The translations under genes and the position numbers were made by a program. Positions 19,519 through 28,090 of a DNA stretch of 64,000 nucleotides are shown here, piece by piece; position 1 is the first letter of the stretch, and each line of letters opens with the position of its first letter. This DNA comes from Streptomyces triculaminicus (GTDB taxonomy: Bacteria; Actinomycetota; Actinomycetes; Streptomycetales; Streptomycetaceae): positions 372,001-436,000 of the forward strand of contig NZ_JAFMOF010000002.1 of assembly GCF_017349075.1 (NCBI RefSeq), read 5' to 3'. Below the pieces are notes generated by a model. That model searched no databases. It worked only from the letters and a program-made list of their open reading frames with translations, and was not told the origin of the DNA.

Positions 19519-20568
19519 GTGATCACCACTACGGGCCTGACAAAGGTCTACCGCTCACGCGGCCGCGAGGTCACCGCCCTCGACGGCGTCGATCTGCACG
19601 TCCGTGAGGGCGAGGTGTACGGCGTCGTCGGACAGAGCGGCGCCGGCAAGTCGACCCTCATCCGCTGCGTCAACCTGCTGGAGCGCCCCAGCTCCGGCAC
19701 GGTCACCGTGGCGGGCCAGGACCTCACGGCGCTGGCCGGCCGCGGCTCCCGCGCGGGCGCCGACCTGCGCAAGGCGCGCAGCCGCATCGGCATGGTCTTC
19801 CAGCACTTCAACCTGCTCTCCTCGCGCACCGTGCAGAGCAACATCGAGCTGCCGCTGGAGATCCTCGGCGTCTCGGGCAAGGAACGCGAGCGCAAGGCCC
19901 TCGAGCTCCTGGACCTCGTCGGCCTCGCCGACAAGGCCAAGGCCTACCCCGCCCAGCTCTCCGGCGGCCAGAAGCAGCGCGTCGGCATCGCCCGCGCCCT
20001 GGCCGGCGACCCCAAGGTGCTGCTCTCCGACGAGTCGACCTCCGCGCTCGACCCGGAGACCACCCGCTCCATCCTCCAGCTGCTGCGCGACCTCAACCAG
20101 CAGCTGGGCCTGACCGTCCTCCTCATCACCCACGAGATGGAGGTCGTCAAGACCATCTGCGACTCCGCCGCGCTGATGAAGGGCGGCCGGGTCGTGGAGT
20201 CCGGCACCGTCTCCGAGATCCTCGCCACCCCCGGCTCCGAGCTCGCCGCCGAGCTCTTCCCCGTCGGCGGCGAGGCCTCCGGCCCCGACCGCACCGTCGT
20301 GGACGTCACCTTCCACGGTGAGGCCGCCACCCAGCCGGTCATCTCGCAGCTCTCCCGCACGTACAACATCGACATCTCGATCCTGGGCGCCGCGATGGAC
20401 ACCGTCGCCGGCAAGCAGGTCGGCCGGATGCGCATCGAGCTGCCCGGCCGCTTCGAGGAGAACGTCGTGCCGATCGGCTTCCTGCGCGAGCAGGGCCTGC
20501 AGGTGGACGTCGCAGACACCAAGACCGCGGCGCCCGCCGACGCGCTCCTGAAGGAAGGTGCCAAGTGA
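19519..20568 (+). CDS. metN: Methionine ABC transporter ATP-binding protein
   Basis: ATPase of the MetNIQ D/L-methionine importer. 349 aa. Walker A GQSGAGKST, signature LSGGQKQRVGIARAL, Walker B VLLSDES, H-loop LLITHEMEVV. The last ~80 residues are the NIL regulatory domain, which in E. coli MetN binds methionine for trans-inhibition. The Walker B neighbour is Ser-Asp-Glu-Ser where Cys-Asp-Glu-Ala is common; the catalytic Glu is kept. The start GTG 19519 has only a weak ribosome-binding site, consistent with control by the leader region. Confidence 0.95.
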   Translation: MITTTGLTKVYRSRGREVTALDGVDLHVREGEVYGVVGQSGAGKSTLIRCVNLLERPSSGTVTVAGQDLTALAGRGSRAGADLRKARSRIGMVFQHFNLLSSRTVQSNIELPLEILGVSGKERERKALELLDLVGLADKAKAYPAQLSGGQKQRVGIARALAGDPKVLLSDESTSALDPETTRSILQLLRDLNQQLGLTVLLITHEMEVVKTICDSAALMKGGRVVESGTVSEILATPGSELAAELFPVGGEASGPDRTVVDVTFHGEAATQPVISQLSRTYNIDISILGAAMDTVAGKQVGRMRIELPGRFEENVVPIGFLREQGLQVDVADTKTAAPADALLKEGAK

Positions 20569-21323
20569 CCTGGACCGAGATGCAGCCGCTGCTGCGCGAC
20601 GCCTGTCTCGACACCCTCTTCATGGTGTGGTGGTCCACCGTCTGGGCGATCATCGGCGGAATCCCGCTGGGCCTGCTGCTGGTCCTCACCGACCGCGGCG
20701 CGCTGCTGCAGAACGTCGTGGTGAACAAGGTCGTCGGCGCCGTCGTCAACCTCGGCCGCTCGCTGCCCTTCATCATCCTGCTGGTGTGGCTGATCCCCTT
20801 CAGCCGCCTGGTCGTCGGCACCTCCATCGGCCCCAGCGCCGCCGTCGTGGCCCTGGTCATCGGCGCCGTGCCGTTCTTCGCCCGGCTGGTGGAGACCGCG
20901 ATCCGCGAGGTCGACCACGGCCTGATCGAGGCGGCCCAGTCGATGGGCGGCGGCACCCTCACCGTGATCTTCAAGGTGCTCCTGCCGCAGGCCCTGCCCT
21001 CCCTCATCGCCGGCCTGACCACCACGGTCATCGCCCTCCTGGGCTACTCCGCCATGGCCGGCGCGGTCGGCGGCGGCGGCCTGGGCAACCTCGCCATCAC
21101 CTACGGCTACATGCGCCACGAGACCGACCTGATGAACGTCACGATCCTGCTGCTCATCGCGATCGTCACCGTCGTCCAGCTCGCCGGCGACCTCGTCGTA
21201 CGACGTCTGTCCCACCGCAGCGGACGCCAGGCCCCCGCCGCGGGCCTGCGCCGGCTCCGGTCCGCCGCCGTCCCCAAGCCCCGCACCGCCCCCGAGGCCG
21301 CGGAGCCCACCAAGGCGGCATAA
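20565..21323 (+). CDS. metI: Methionine ABC transporter permease
   Basis: 252 aa, five or more membrane helices. The cytoplasmic coupling helix carries the EAA motif (EVDHGLIEAAQSMGGGTLTVIFKVLLPQALPSLIAG), followed by GYSAMAGAVGGGGLGNLAI, typical of MetI. The GTG start overlaps the metN stop. The C-terminus after the last helix is a 40-residue basic/Pro-Ala tail. Confidence 0.94.
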   Translation: MTWTEMQPLLRDACLDTLFMVWWSTVWAIIGGIPLGLLLVLTDRGALLQNVVVNKVVGAVVNLGRSLPFIILLVWLIPFSRLVVGTSIGPSAAVVALVIGAVPFFARLVETAIREVDHGLIEAAQSMGGGTLTVIFKVLLPQALPSLIAGLTTTVIALLGYSAMAGAVGGGGLGNLAITYGYMRHETDLMNVTILLLIAIVTVVQLAGDLVVRRLSHRSGRQAPAAGLRRLRSAAVPKPRTAPEAAEPTKAA

Positions 21324-21410
21324 GGCCCACGGCCGCACCCCCAGAACCCACGAGCCCGGACCCTTTGCCGGGCGGCAACACCTCGTGAGAACAAGAAAGA
21401 GGCACTCTTC

Positions 21411-22280
21411 GTGCGTACCACCCTCAAGCTCACCGCCGCCGTCGCCGCAGCCGCCGCACTCACCCTCGGCCTGAGCGCCTGCAGCGCCCCCTCCGACACC
21501 TCCTCCGGCTCCGGCAAGAAGGGCAAGGACGCCGACCCGGCCGCCAAGCTCGTCGTCGCCGCCAGCCCCACCCCGCACGCCGACATCCTGAACTTCGTCC
21601 GCGAGAAGCTCGCCAAGGACGCCGGCCTGAACCTGGAGGTCAAGGAGTTCAACGACTACGTCCTGCCGAACACCGCGACCCAGAACGGCGACGTCGACGC
21701 GAACTTCTTCCAGCACAAGCCCTACCTCGACGACTTCAACAAGAAGAACAAGACGGACATCGTCCCCGTCGTCAACGTCGAGATCGAGCCGCTGGGCCTG
21801 TACTCCAAGAAGGACAAGAAGGTCGGCGACCTCGGCTCCGGCTCCACCATCGCCGTCCCCAACGACGCCACCAACGAGGGCCGCGCCCTGAAGCTGCTCG
21901 CCGACAACGGCGTCATCAAGCTCAAGGCGGGCGTCGGCGCCGAGGCCAAGCTCTCCGACGTCGAGGACAAGAAGGGCGTCGAGTTCACCGAGCTCGAGGC
22001 CGCCCAGATCCCCTCCCGCCTGGCCGACGTGGACGCCGCCGTCATCAACGGCAACTTCGCCATCGGCGCCAAGCTCAACCCCGCCAAGGACTCCCTGGCC
22101 CTGGAGAAGGCGGAAGGCAACCCCTACGCCAACTTCCTCGCCGTCAAGAAGGGCAACGAGGGCGACCCCCGCATCGCCAAGCTCGTCAAGCTCCTCAACT
22201 CCGACGAGGTCAAGAAGTTCATCGAGCAGAAGTTCAGCAACGGCGCCGTCATCCCCGCCTTCGGCACCCCCAAGAGCTGA
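21411..22280 (+). CDS. metQ: Methionine ABC transporter substrate-binding lipoprotein
   Basis: 289 aa. Lipoprotein signal with lipobox LSAC near residue 21, then a Ser/Gly/Lys linker and the NLPA/MetQ fold: KLVVAASPTPHADILNFV, LNLEVKEFNDYVLPNTATQNGDVDANFFQHKPYL. Captures D/L-methionine outside the membrane for MetNI. The GTG start follows an AAGAAAGAGG stretch 87 bp after metI. Followed by a terminator. Confidence 0.94.
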   Translation: MRTTLKLTAAVAAAAALTLGLSACSAPSDTSSGSGKKGKDADPAAKLVVAASPTPHADILNFVREKLAKDAGLNLEVKEFNDYVLPNTATQNGDVDANFFQHKPYLDDFNKKNKTDIVPVVNVEIEPLGLYSKKDKKVGDLGSGSTIAVPNDATNEGRALKLLADNGVIKLKAGVGAEAKLSDVEDKKGVEFTELEAAQIPSRLADVDAAVINGNFAIGAKLNPAKDSLALEKAEGNPYANFLAVKKGNEGDPRIAKLVKLLNSDEVKKFIEQKFSNGAVIPAFGTPKS

Positions 22281-22311
22281 CACCTTGTAACCTCGGCCCT
22301 TCGTACGGTCG

Positions 22312-22350
22312 CAGGCCCCGCGCACACGAACCGCCCGTGCGCGGGGCCTG
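22312..22350 (+). terminator. Terminator after metQ
   Basis: 14-bp stem CAGGCCCCGCGCAC (22312-22325) with its exact complement (22337-22350), 11-nt loop. It separates the met operon from the cobalamin fusion gene. Confidence 0.8.
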
Positions 22351-22447
22351 ACACTTGGCGTATCCACCTGCCGATGCTGCATGCTGGTGCACCCGAGCCA
22401 GACCGGTACCACCCCCGAGCCATCTCGCACCGGCGTTGGAGCAGCAC

Positions 22448-24109
22448 ATGACATCCACCTTTCCGGACATCTCCATCAGTACGGACCGGCTGGTGCTGCG
22501 CCCGTTCGAAGCGGGAGACGTCTCCCCGCTCGCCGAGATGATGAACGACGAGCTCATCACCGCCTGGACCTCCGCCCCGCACCCCTACACCACCGCCGAC
22601 GCCCGCGACTGGGCCCTGCGGCGGGCCCCCTCGGAACGCATCTCCGGGCGCGGAATCGTCTTTGCGGTCACCGAGTTCCTCACCCAGCGCCTCGTCGGCA
22701 CCCTCCACCTGCGCAACACCGACTGGCGGACCCTGACCACCGAGGTCTCCTACGTCACCGCCCCCTGGGCCCGTGGTGAGGGCTACGCCTGCGAAGCGGT
22801 GCTCGCCGCCGCCCAGTGGCTCTTCCGCGACCAGAAGTTCGAACGACTCGAACTGCGCACCGCCGCCGACAACAGCGCCGCCCAGCAGGTCGCCCAGAAG
22901 ATCGGCTGTGTCAGCGAGGGCGTCCTGCGCAACGCCTGGATAGCGCGCAGCCGCACCGAGGACGCCGGCTGGACCGAGATCCGCACCGACCTCATCGTCT
23001 GGAGCCTGCTCCCCGAGGACCTCGACGAGTACCGCGACGCCCCCACCGGCGGCTACGACCACCCCGACTACGCCGCCCGCCGCATCGCCCAGCACCGCGG
23101 CTCCGCCGTGGTCCTCGCCGACGGCGACCCCGGCTTCTTCGGCGTCGTCCGCACCCTGCGCGGCCCCGAGCACGGCCTCGAGGTCGAGGTCGTACCCGCC
23201 GTCTCCTCCGTCGCCGCCGCCTTCGCCCGGGCCGGCATGCCCTGGGACGACGCCCAGATCGTCGTCGCCCACAGCCGCGACCTGCGGCGCGCCGTCAACG
23301 TCTGCCGCGCCCACCCCAAGGTCGCCGTCCTCACCTCGCCCGGCGCCGGTCCCGCCGAGCTCGCCCTCCTCCTCGGACCCGTCCACCGCACCTTCGTCAT
23401 CTGCGAGGAACTGGGCACCGACCGCGAGGAAGTCACCGTCCTCACCTCCGACCGGGCCGTCGACCACGTCTGGCGCGACCCCAACGTCGTCATCGTCATC
23501 GGCGGCTCCGGGGCACCCGTACGGGGCGGCGGCTGGATCGCCGGCCGCGACCCCTCCGCCGTACGCGGCTGGGCGCTGCCCGCCGACGCCTACGCCGGCC
23601 GCCCCGGCGAGGGCGAGACCACCGAACTGCGCGCCGCCCAACTGGCACGACTCGGACCGCGCGTGGGCGACCTGGTGTGGGACATCGGCTCCGGCAGCGG
23701 CGCCGCCGCCGTCGAGGCCGCCCGGTTCGGCGCGGCCGTCATCGCCGTCGACCACGACCCCGAAGCCTGCCACCGCACCACGGCCGCGGCCCGCCACCAC
23801 GGCGTGCAGCTGCAGGTGGTCCAGGGTGCCGCCCCCCAGGTCCTGGAGGACCTCCCCGAACCCGACGTCGTCCGCGTCGGCGGCGGGGGCGCACCCGTCG
23901 TCGCCGCCTGCGCCGACCGCCGCCCCGAACGGATCGTCGCCCACGCCGCCACCCGCGACGACGCCGAGGCCATCGGCCGCGCCCTCGCCGAAGGCGGCTA
24001 CACGGTGGAGTGCACGTTGCTCCAGGCAGTGGAGTTGGACACAGCCGCCTGGACCGAGCGCGAGCGCGCCGTAGCCTTCCTCCTGAGTGGCCGTCGCACG
24101 CACCCCTGA
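22448..24109 (+). CDS. GNAT acetyltransferase fused to CbiE/CbiT-like precorrin methyltransferase domains
   Basis: 553 aa in three parts. Residues 1-195 are a RimJ/RimL-type GNAT (ISTDRLVLRPFEAGDVSPLAEMM, YVTAPWARGEGYACEAVLAAAQWLF). About 205-375 resembles the later part of CbiE, the C5 methyltransferase (VVLADGDPGFFGVVRTL, VVPAVSSVAAAFARAGMPWDDAQIV), but the CbiE N-terminal strand and first glycine-rich loop are missing. From 385 it is CbiT-like, the decarboxylating C15 methyltransferase, with SAM motif DLVWDIGSGSGAAAVEAARFG and PDVVRVGGGG. The start ATG 22448 lacks a strong Shine-Dalgarno. It neighbours BluB-CobT and SUMT genes, so a corrinoid role is likely. Confidence 0.8.
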   Translation: MTSTFPDISISTDRLVLRPFEAGDVSPLAEMMNDELITAWTSAPHPYTTADARDWALRRAPSERISGRGIVFAVTEFLTQRLVGTLHLRNTDWRTLTTEVSYVTAPWARGEGYACEAVLAAAQWLFRDQKFERLELRTAADNSAAQQVAQKIGCVSEGVLRNAWIARSRTEDAGWTEIRTDLIVWSLLPEDLDEYRDAPTGGYDHPDYAARRIAQHRGSAVVLADGDPGFFGVVRTLRGPEHGLEVEVVPAVSSVAAAFARAGMPWDDAQIVVAHSRDLRRAVNVCRAHPKVAVLTSPGAGPAELALLLGPVHRTFVICEELGTDREEVTVLTSDRAVDHVWRDPNVVIVIGGSGAPVRGGGWIAGRDPSAVRGWALPADAYAGRPGEGETTELRAAQLARLGPRVGDLVWDIGSGSGAAAVEAARFGAAVIAVDHDPEACHRTTAAARHHGVQLQVVQGAAPQVLEDLPEPDVVRVGGGGAPVVAACADRRPERIVAHAATRDDAEAIGRALAEGGYTVECTLLQAVELDTAAWTERERAVAFLLSGRRTHP

Positions 24110-24310
24110 GGCCCCGCTAAAGGGCGGAGGGTAGGCTGGCGGATCGTTGTGCCGCCCCCCGGTGTCCGACACCACAGTCGCCAATGCTCCGAACGCCCCC
24201 CTCGATTGGCGCGTACAGGGCAAGGTGACACGGGACGGCACACAACGTGCCGCGAGGCATGCACGCTCGTTCTTGTCTATGGGCGTGAGCGGTTGGAAGG
24301 AGCACTACCG

Positions 24311-24331
24311 ATGGGCGAGGGGTACGCATGA
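24311..24331 (+). other. Six-codon upstream ORF (MGEGYA) overlapping the BluB-CobT start
   Basis: ATG 24311 follows the best ribosome-binding site of the region (AAGGAG, 24296-24301), and its TGA overlaps the ATG at 24328 (ATGA). The big gene would then be read by coupled re-initiation; alternatively GAGGGG inside the uORF serves it directly. The other 200 bp of the gap hold a TAGGCT -10-like box (24132) and inverted repeats CGCCAAT/ATTGGCG (24179-24211) and GGCAC/GTGCC; no B12-box was found. Confidence 0.3.
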
Positions 24332-27300
24332 CCGACACCGGCCGGTTCCCGGACGAGGGACAGCCGGAGAACGCAGGCGCCGCGGCCCCTGCCGACACCG
24401 GAGCTCGCGGACCCCACTCGACGTACGCCTTCCTCGAGGGGGACACCGCGGACGAGGACGACCTGCTGCTGATGCCGGGCGCCCAGGGCGCCTGGATGGA
24501 GCAGCCGCCCGCCCAGGCCGGTACGCACGAGACGGGCGGCCGCGACACGGGCTCCCTCGACTACACCGACGTGCGCACCCCGCCCCCGGCGACCGCGCCC
24601 GCCGCCACCCCGCCGCGCCGCCCGCTGCACATGGGCCCGCCCGTGCCGGACCCCACCAGCGGCGTCGTCCGCTCCCTGGCCGACCGCGGGCCCGCCACCC
24701 AGCAGCAGCCCGTCGGCTCCCCGGTCCCTCCGCCGGCCCCGCCGGTCGGCGGCGTCGAGTACCTCGACGCCCCGCTCGAGGAGACGGCGCCTTCCTTCGT
24801 CCCGCCGCAGACGGCCGAGGCACAGGCCGTCGCCGTCGCCCCGGCGCCCGAGACGCTCCTCGGGACCACTCCGCAGGCTGACGAGCCGTCAACGGCCCCG
24901 GCCGTTCCCGCCGCGCCGGCGGAGAGCCTCGACCTGGGCACCGAGCCGGCCGCGGCCGTGCAGCCGGTGCCGCCGGTGCCGAGCGCGGACGCCGCGCTGG
25001 CGGTCATCGCCAGGGCGACGCAGGAGGTCGCCTCGGCCCTGACGCAGCCGGCGCCGGTTGACGTCCCGTCGGAGCAGCCCGCGCCGGAGGCGGCGGAGGC
25101 CGTAGCCGAACCGGCCCCGGCACCCGCCCCGGCCGCCGAGCCCGAGCCTGAGGCCGCCCCGGTGGCCGAGGCTCCCGAGGCTCCCGAGGCCGTGCCCGCC
25201 GCCGAGGAAGCGCCGGCCGAGCCGGTTCCGGCGGAGCCCGTCGTGGCAGAGGCCCCGGCTCCGGTCGCCGTACCCACCGAGGAGCAGCCCGCCGAGCCGG
25301 TTCAGGAACCGGTCCAGGAGCAGGAGCAGATCCCGGCGGAGCCCGTCGCCGAGCCGGTGCAGGCCGCCCCGGCACCGGTCACCCCCGAGCCCGTCGCCGT
25401 GCCCGCCCAGCCGGAGCCCGAGCCGGCCCCGGCCCCGGCCGCCCCGCGCCGGAGCCGGTGCAGGCCGAGATCCCGCAGCCCGCGCCCGTGGAGCAGACGC
25501 CGGAAGCGGTGGCGCCCGCGCCGGAACCCGTGGCCGAGCAGGCGGCGGAGCCCGGGCGCCCGCCGAGCCTGCCGTGGCCCAGGAGCCCGTGGCAGCGCCG
25601 GAGCCCCGGCGCCCGAGGAGCCCCAGGGCGCCGAGCAGGCGCTGGCCGCCGAGCAGGCCCCGGCCCCCGAACCCGTACCGGCCCCGGAGCCCGAGCCCGC
25701 ACAGGAGCCCGCCCCGGAGCCGGCAACGGCCGCGACCCCCGAGCCGCAGCCCGCACCGGAACCCACCCCGGCCCCCGAGCCGCAGCCCGAGGCCGCAATG
25801 GAGCCGACGCCAGTGCTGACTCCGGCCCCGGAACCGATTTCGGAACCGACCCCGACCCCGGCACCGGATCTGACCCCGACTCCGGAGCCGACTCCGGCAC
25901 CGGAACCGATCCCGGCACCCGACCTGACCCCGGCACCGGCACCGGAACCGACGCCCGATCCCGAACCCGAACCGGAGCCCGTAGGCCCCCCGGCGGTCGG
26001 CTACGACGAGGCGGAGCGCGCCGCGGTCCACCGCGTGATGCGCGAACGCCGCGACATCCGCAACGGCTTCCGTCGCGACCCGATCCCGCACGAGGTGCTG
26101 CTGCGCGTCCTGGAGGCCGCGCACACCGCGCCCAGCGTGGGGCACTCCCAGCCGTGGGACTTCGTGGTCATCCGCTCCGAGGAGACCCGCAGGACGATGC
26201 ACGAGCTGGCCACCCGCCAGCGCGATGCGTACGCCAAGTCCCTCCCCAAGGCCCGGGCGAAGCAGTTCAAGGAACTGAAGATCGAGGCCATCCTCGACAC
26301 CCCGGTCAACATCGTCGTCACCGCCGATCCCACCCGGGGCGGACGCCACACCCTGGGCCGGCACACCCAGCCCCAGATGGCGCCGTACTCCTCCGCGCTC
26401 GCGGTGGAGAACCTCTGGCTGGCCGCGCGTGCCGAGGGCCTCGGCGTCGGCTGGGTCAGCTTCTTCGACGAGCGCGAGATGGTGCGTACGCTCGGCCTGC
26501 CGGAGCACCTGGAGGTCGTCGCGTACCTCTGCGTCGGCTACGTCGACGAGTTCCCGGACGAGCCCGAGCTGATGCAGGCCGGCTGGTCGAAGCGGCGCCC
26601 GCTGTCGTGGGTGGTGCACGAGGAGGAGTACGGGCGCAGGGCGCTGCCCGGCGAGGACCCGCACGACCTCCTCGCGGAGACCCTGCGCGGCATCCGCCCG
26701 CTGGACGCCAAGGCGCTCGGCGAGGCGTGGGAGCGCCAGAAGCGGATGACCAAGCCGTCCGGAGCGCTCGGCATGCTGGAGATCATCTCCGCGCAGCTGT
26801 GCGGCCTGTCGCGCAAGTGCCCGCCGCCGATCCCGGAGCCCGCCGCCGTCGCGATCTTCGCGGGCGACCACGGGGTGCACCACCAGGGCGTCACGGCGTG
26901 GCCCCAGGAGGTCACCTCCCAGATGGTCGCCAACTTCCTGGGCGGCGGGGCGGTCTGCAACGCCTTCGCCAACCAGGTCGGCGCCGAGGTCGTCGTCGTC
27001 GACGTCGGCGTGGCGGGAGAGCTGCCCAGCACGCCGGGCCTGCTGCCGCGCAAGATCCGCCCCGGTACGAGCGACTTCACCAGCGGCCCCGCGATGACCC
27101 GCGAGGAGGCGCTGCAGGCCGTCGAGGTGGGCATCGAGACGGCCCGCGACCTGGTCACGGCCGGCAACAAGGCCCTGCTCACGGGCGAGATGGGCATCGC
27201 CAACACCACCGTGTCGGCGGCCCTGATCTCGGTGTACACGGGCGCCGACCCGGCCGAGATCACGGGCCGGGGCACGGGCATCAACGACGAGATGCACGCC

Positions 27301-27720
27301 CGGAAGATCGACGTCGTCCGCCGCGCGCTGGAGCTGCACCAGCCGGACCCCCAGGACCCGATCGGCGTCCTGGCCGCGGTCGGCGGCCTGGAGCACGCGG
27401 CGCTCGTCGGCCTGATCCTGGGCGGCGCGTCGCTGCGCACACCGGTGATCCTCGACGGCGTCAGCGCCGGAGCCGCGGCGCTGGTCGCCCGCGCGATCGC
27501 GCCGGAGGCACTCGCGGCGTGCATCGCGGGCCACCGCAGCGCCGAGCCCGGCCATGTCGCGGCGCTGACCAAGCTGGGCCTGCGCCCGCTGGTCGACCTC
27601 GACCTGCGGCTGGGCGAGGGCACGGGGGCGCTGCTGGCGCTTCCGGTGGTGCAGAGTGCGGCTCGTGCGATGCACGAGGTGGCCACGTTCGACACGGCAG
27701 GCGTCACGGAGAAGGGCTGA
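24328..27720 (+). CDS. cobT: BluB-CobT fusion: DMB synthase and nicotinate-nucleotide:DMB phosphoribosyltransferase
   Basis: 1130 aa. Residues 1-200 are hydrophilic and unrecognised; about 200-550 is a low-complexity Ala-Pro-Glu linker. About 555-770 is the flavin-destroying BluB domain (RERRDIRNGFRRDPIPHEVLLRVLEAAHTAPSVGHSQPWDF, GLGVGWVSFFDEREMV), making 5,6-dimethylbenzimidazole. About 780-1130 is CobT (FAGDHGVHHQGVTAWPQEVTSQMV, GEMGIANTTVSAAL, and the catalytic Glu region RLGEGTGALLALPVV), which activates that base for the lower ligand of cobalamin. Synthesis and use of the base are thus joined. Residues about 372-428 are Arg-rich, out of character with the linker, and look frameshifted (three one-base deletions that restore frame). 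Confidence 0.9.
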   Translation: MTDTGRFPDEGQPENAGAAAPADTGARGPHSTYAFLEGDTADEDDLLLMPGAQGAWMEQPPAQAGTHETGGRDTGSLDYTDVRTPPPATAPAATPPRRPLHMGPPVPDPTSGVVRSLADRGPATQQQPVGSPVPPPAPPVGGVEYLDAPLEETAPSFVPPQTAEAQAVAVAPAPETLLGTTPQADEPSTAPAVPAAPAESLDLGTEPAAAVQPVPPVPSADAALAVIARATQEVASALTQPAPVDVPSEQPAPEAAEAVAEPAPAPAPAAEPEPEAAPVAEAPEAPEAVPAAEEAPAEPVPAEPVVAEAPAPVAVPTEEQPAEPVQEPVQEQEQIPAEPVAEPVQAAPAPVTPEPVAVPAQPEPEPAPAPAAPRRSRCRPRSRSPRPWSRRRKRWRPRRNPWPSRRRSPGARRACRGPGARGSAGAPAPEEPQGAEQALAAEQAPAPEPVPAPEPEPAQEPAPEPATAATPEPQPAPEPTPAPEPQPEAAMEPTPVLTPAPEPISEPTPTPAPDLTPTPEPTPAPEPIPAPDLTPAPAPEPTPDPEPEPEPVGPPAVGYDEAERAAVHRVMRERRDIRNGFRRDPIPHEVLLRVLEAAHTAPSVGHSQPWDFVVIRSEETRRTMHELATRQRDAYAKSLPKARAKQFKELKIEAILDTPVNIVVTADPTRGGRHTLGRHTQPQMAPYSSALAVENLWLAARAEGLGVGWVSFFDEREMVRTLGLPEHLEVVAYLCVGYVDEFPDEPELMQAGWSKRRPLSWVVHEEEYGRRALPGEDPHDLLAETLRGIRPLDAKALGEAWERQKRMTKPSGALGMLEIISAQLCGLSRKCPPPIPEPAAVAIFAGDHGVHHQGVTAWPQEVTSQMVANFLGGGAVCNAFANQVGAEVVVVDVGVAGELPSTPGLLPRKIRPGTSDFTSGPAMTREEALQAVEVGIETARDLVTAGNKALLTGEMGIANTTVSAALISVYTGADPAEITGRGTGINDEMHARKIDVVRRALELHQPDPQDPIGVLAAVGGLEHAALVGLILGGASLRTPVILDGVSAGAAALVARAIAPEALAACIAGHRSAEPGHVAALTKLGLRPLVDLDLRLGEGTGALLALPVVQSAARAMHEVATFDTAGVTEKG

Positions 27721-27763
27721 CGCCCTTGGGGGTACGGGTGTGGGTGCGGGCCCGGTCGTCGGG

Positions 27764-27833
27764 TTTGTGCCCACCCTCCCCAGCTACCGCTGGGAGGTAC
27801 CCCAGCCCAGCGGAACGACTGCCCACAAACGGG
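27764..27833. repeat. REP-like palindromic intergenic element
   Basis: GTTTGTG near 27763 faces CACAAAC near 27825, around an inner hairpin CCCAGC-TACC-GCTGGG (27779-27794). It resembles, from memory, a short palindromic sequence found between many Streptomyces genes. No coding potential. Confidence 0.45.
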
Positions 27834-27879
27834 CGGCGGGGTGACTGGCCACCCGCCCGCAGTCAAAGGTCCGGCCTGA

Positions 27880-28022
27880 GGGGCCGGGGTGGGAGGGGCC
27901 GGGTCCGGAGAGGGACGTCGGGGTTATTTGCGGCCCAAGTACGGGGCAACTCTTTCCCGTAGAGGGTTCCGGGCCGTAAATAATCCAGTCCCGTAAGGGC
28001 CCGGCCCCTCCGCCCCGGCCCC
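27880..28022. repeat. 143-bp nested inverted repeat upstream of the SUMT/dehydrogenase gene
   Basis: Outer GC arms (27880-27906 with 27997-28022, about 24 of 27 pairing), then GGGAC/GTCCC (27912-27916, 27988-27992), then the AT-rich arms TTATTTGCGGCCC (27924-27936) and GGGCCGTAAATAA (27971-27983, one G-T wobble), then TACGGG/CCCGTA (27940-27945, 27956-27961) and a 10-nt loop. All arms are concentric, so the whole can form one long hairpin in DNA or RNA. It lies between cobT and the next gene; whether it is a terminator, a structured leader or a MITE is unclear. Confidence 0.65.
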
Positions 28023-28090
28023 GCCCCACAGCGCCCCCGCCCCCACGTAAGGTGTCCCCACCAGCGCATTCGCACGAGGAGCCCGCATCC

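Noticed and set aside
24110..24327. Possible cobalamin riboswitch before BluB-CobT
   Set aside because: No B12-box or the conserved core sequence could be found; only short inverted repeats are present.
25441..25615. Programmed frameshifting in the CobT linker
   Set aside because: Three separate shifts at ordinary G/C runs with no slippery heptamer or downstream structure; indels are the simpler explanation.
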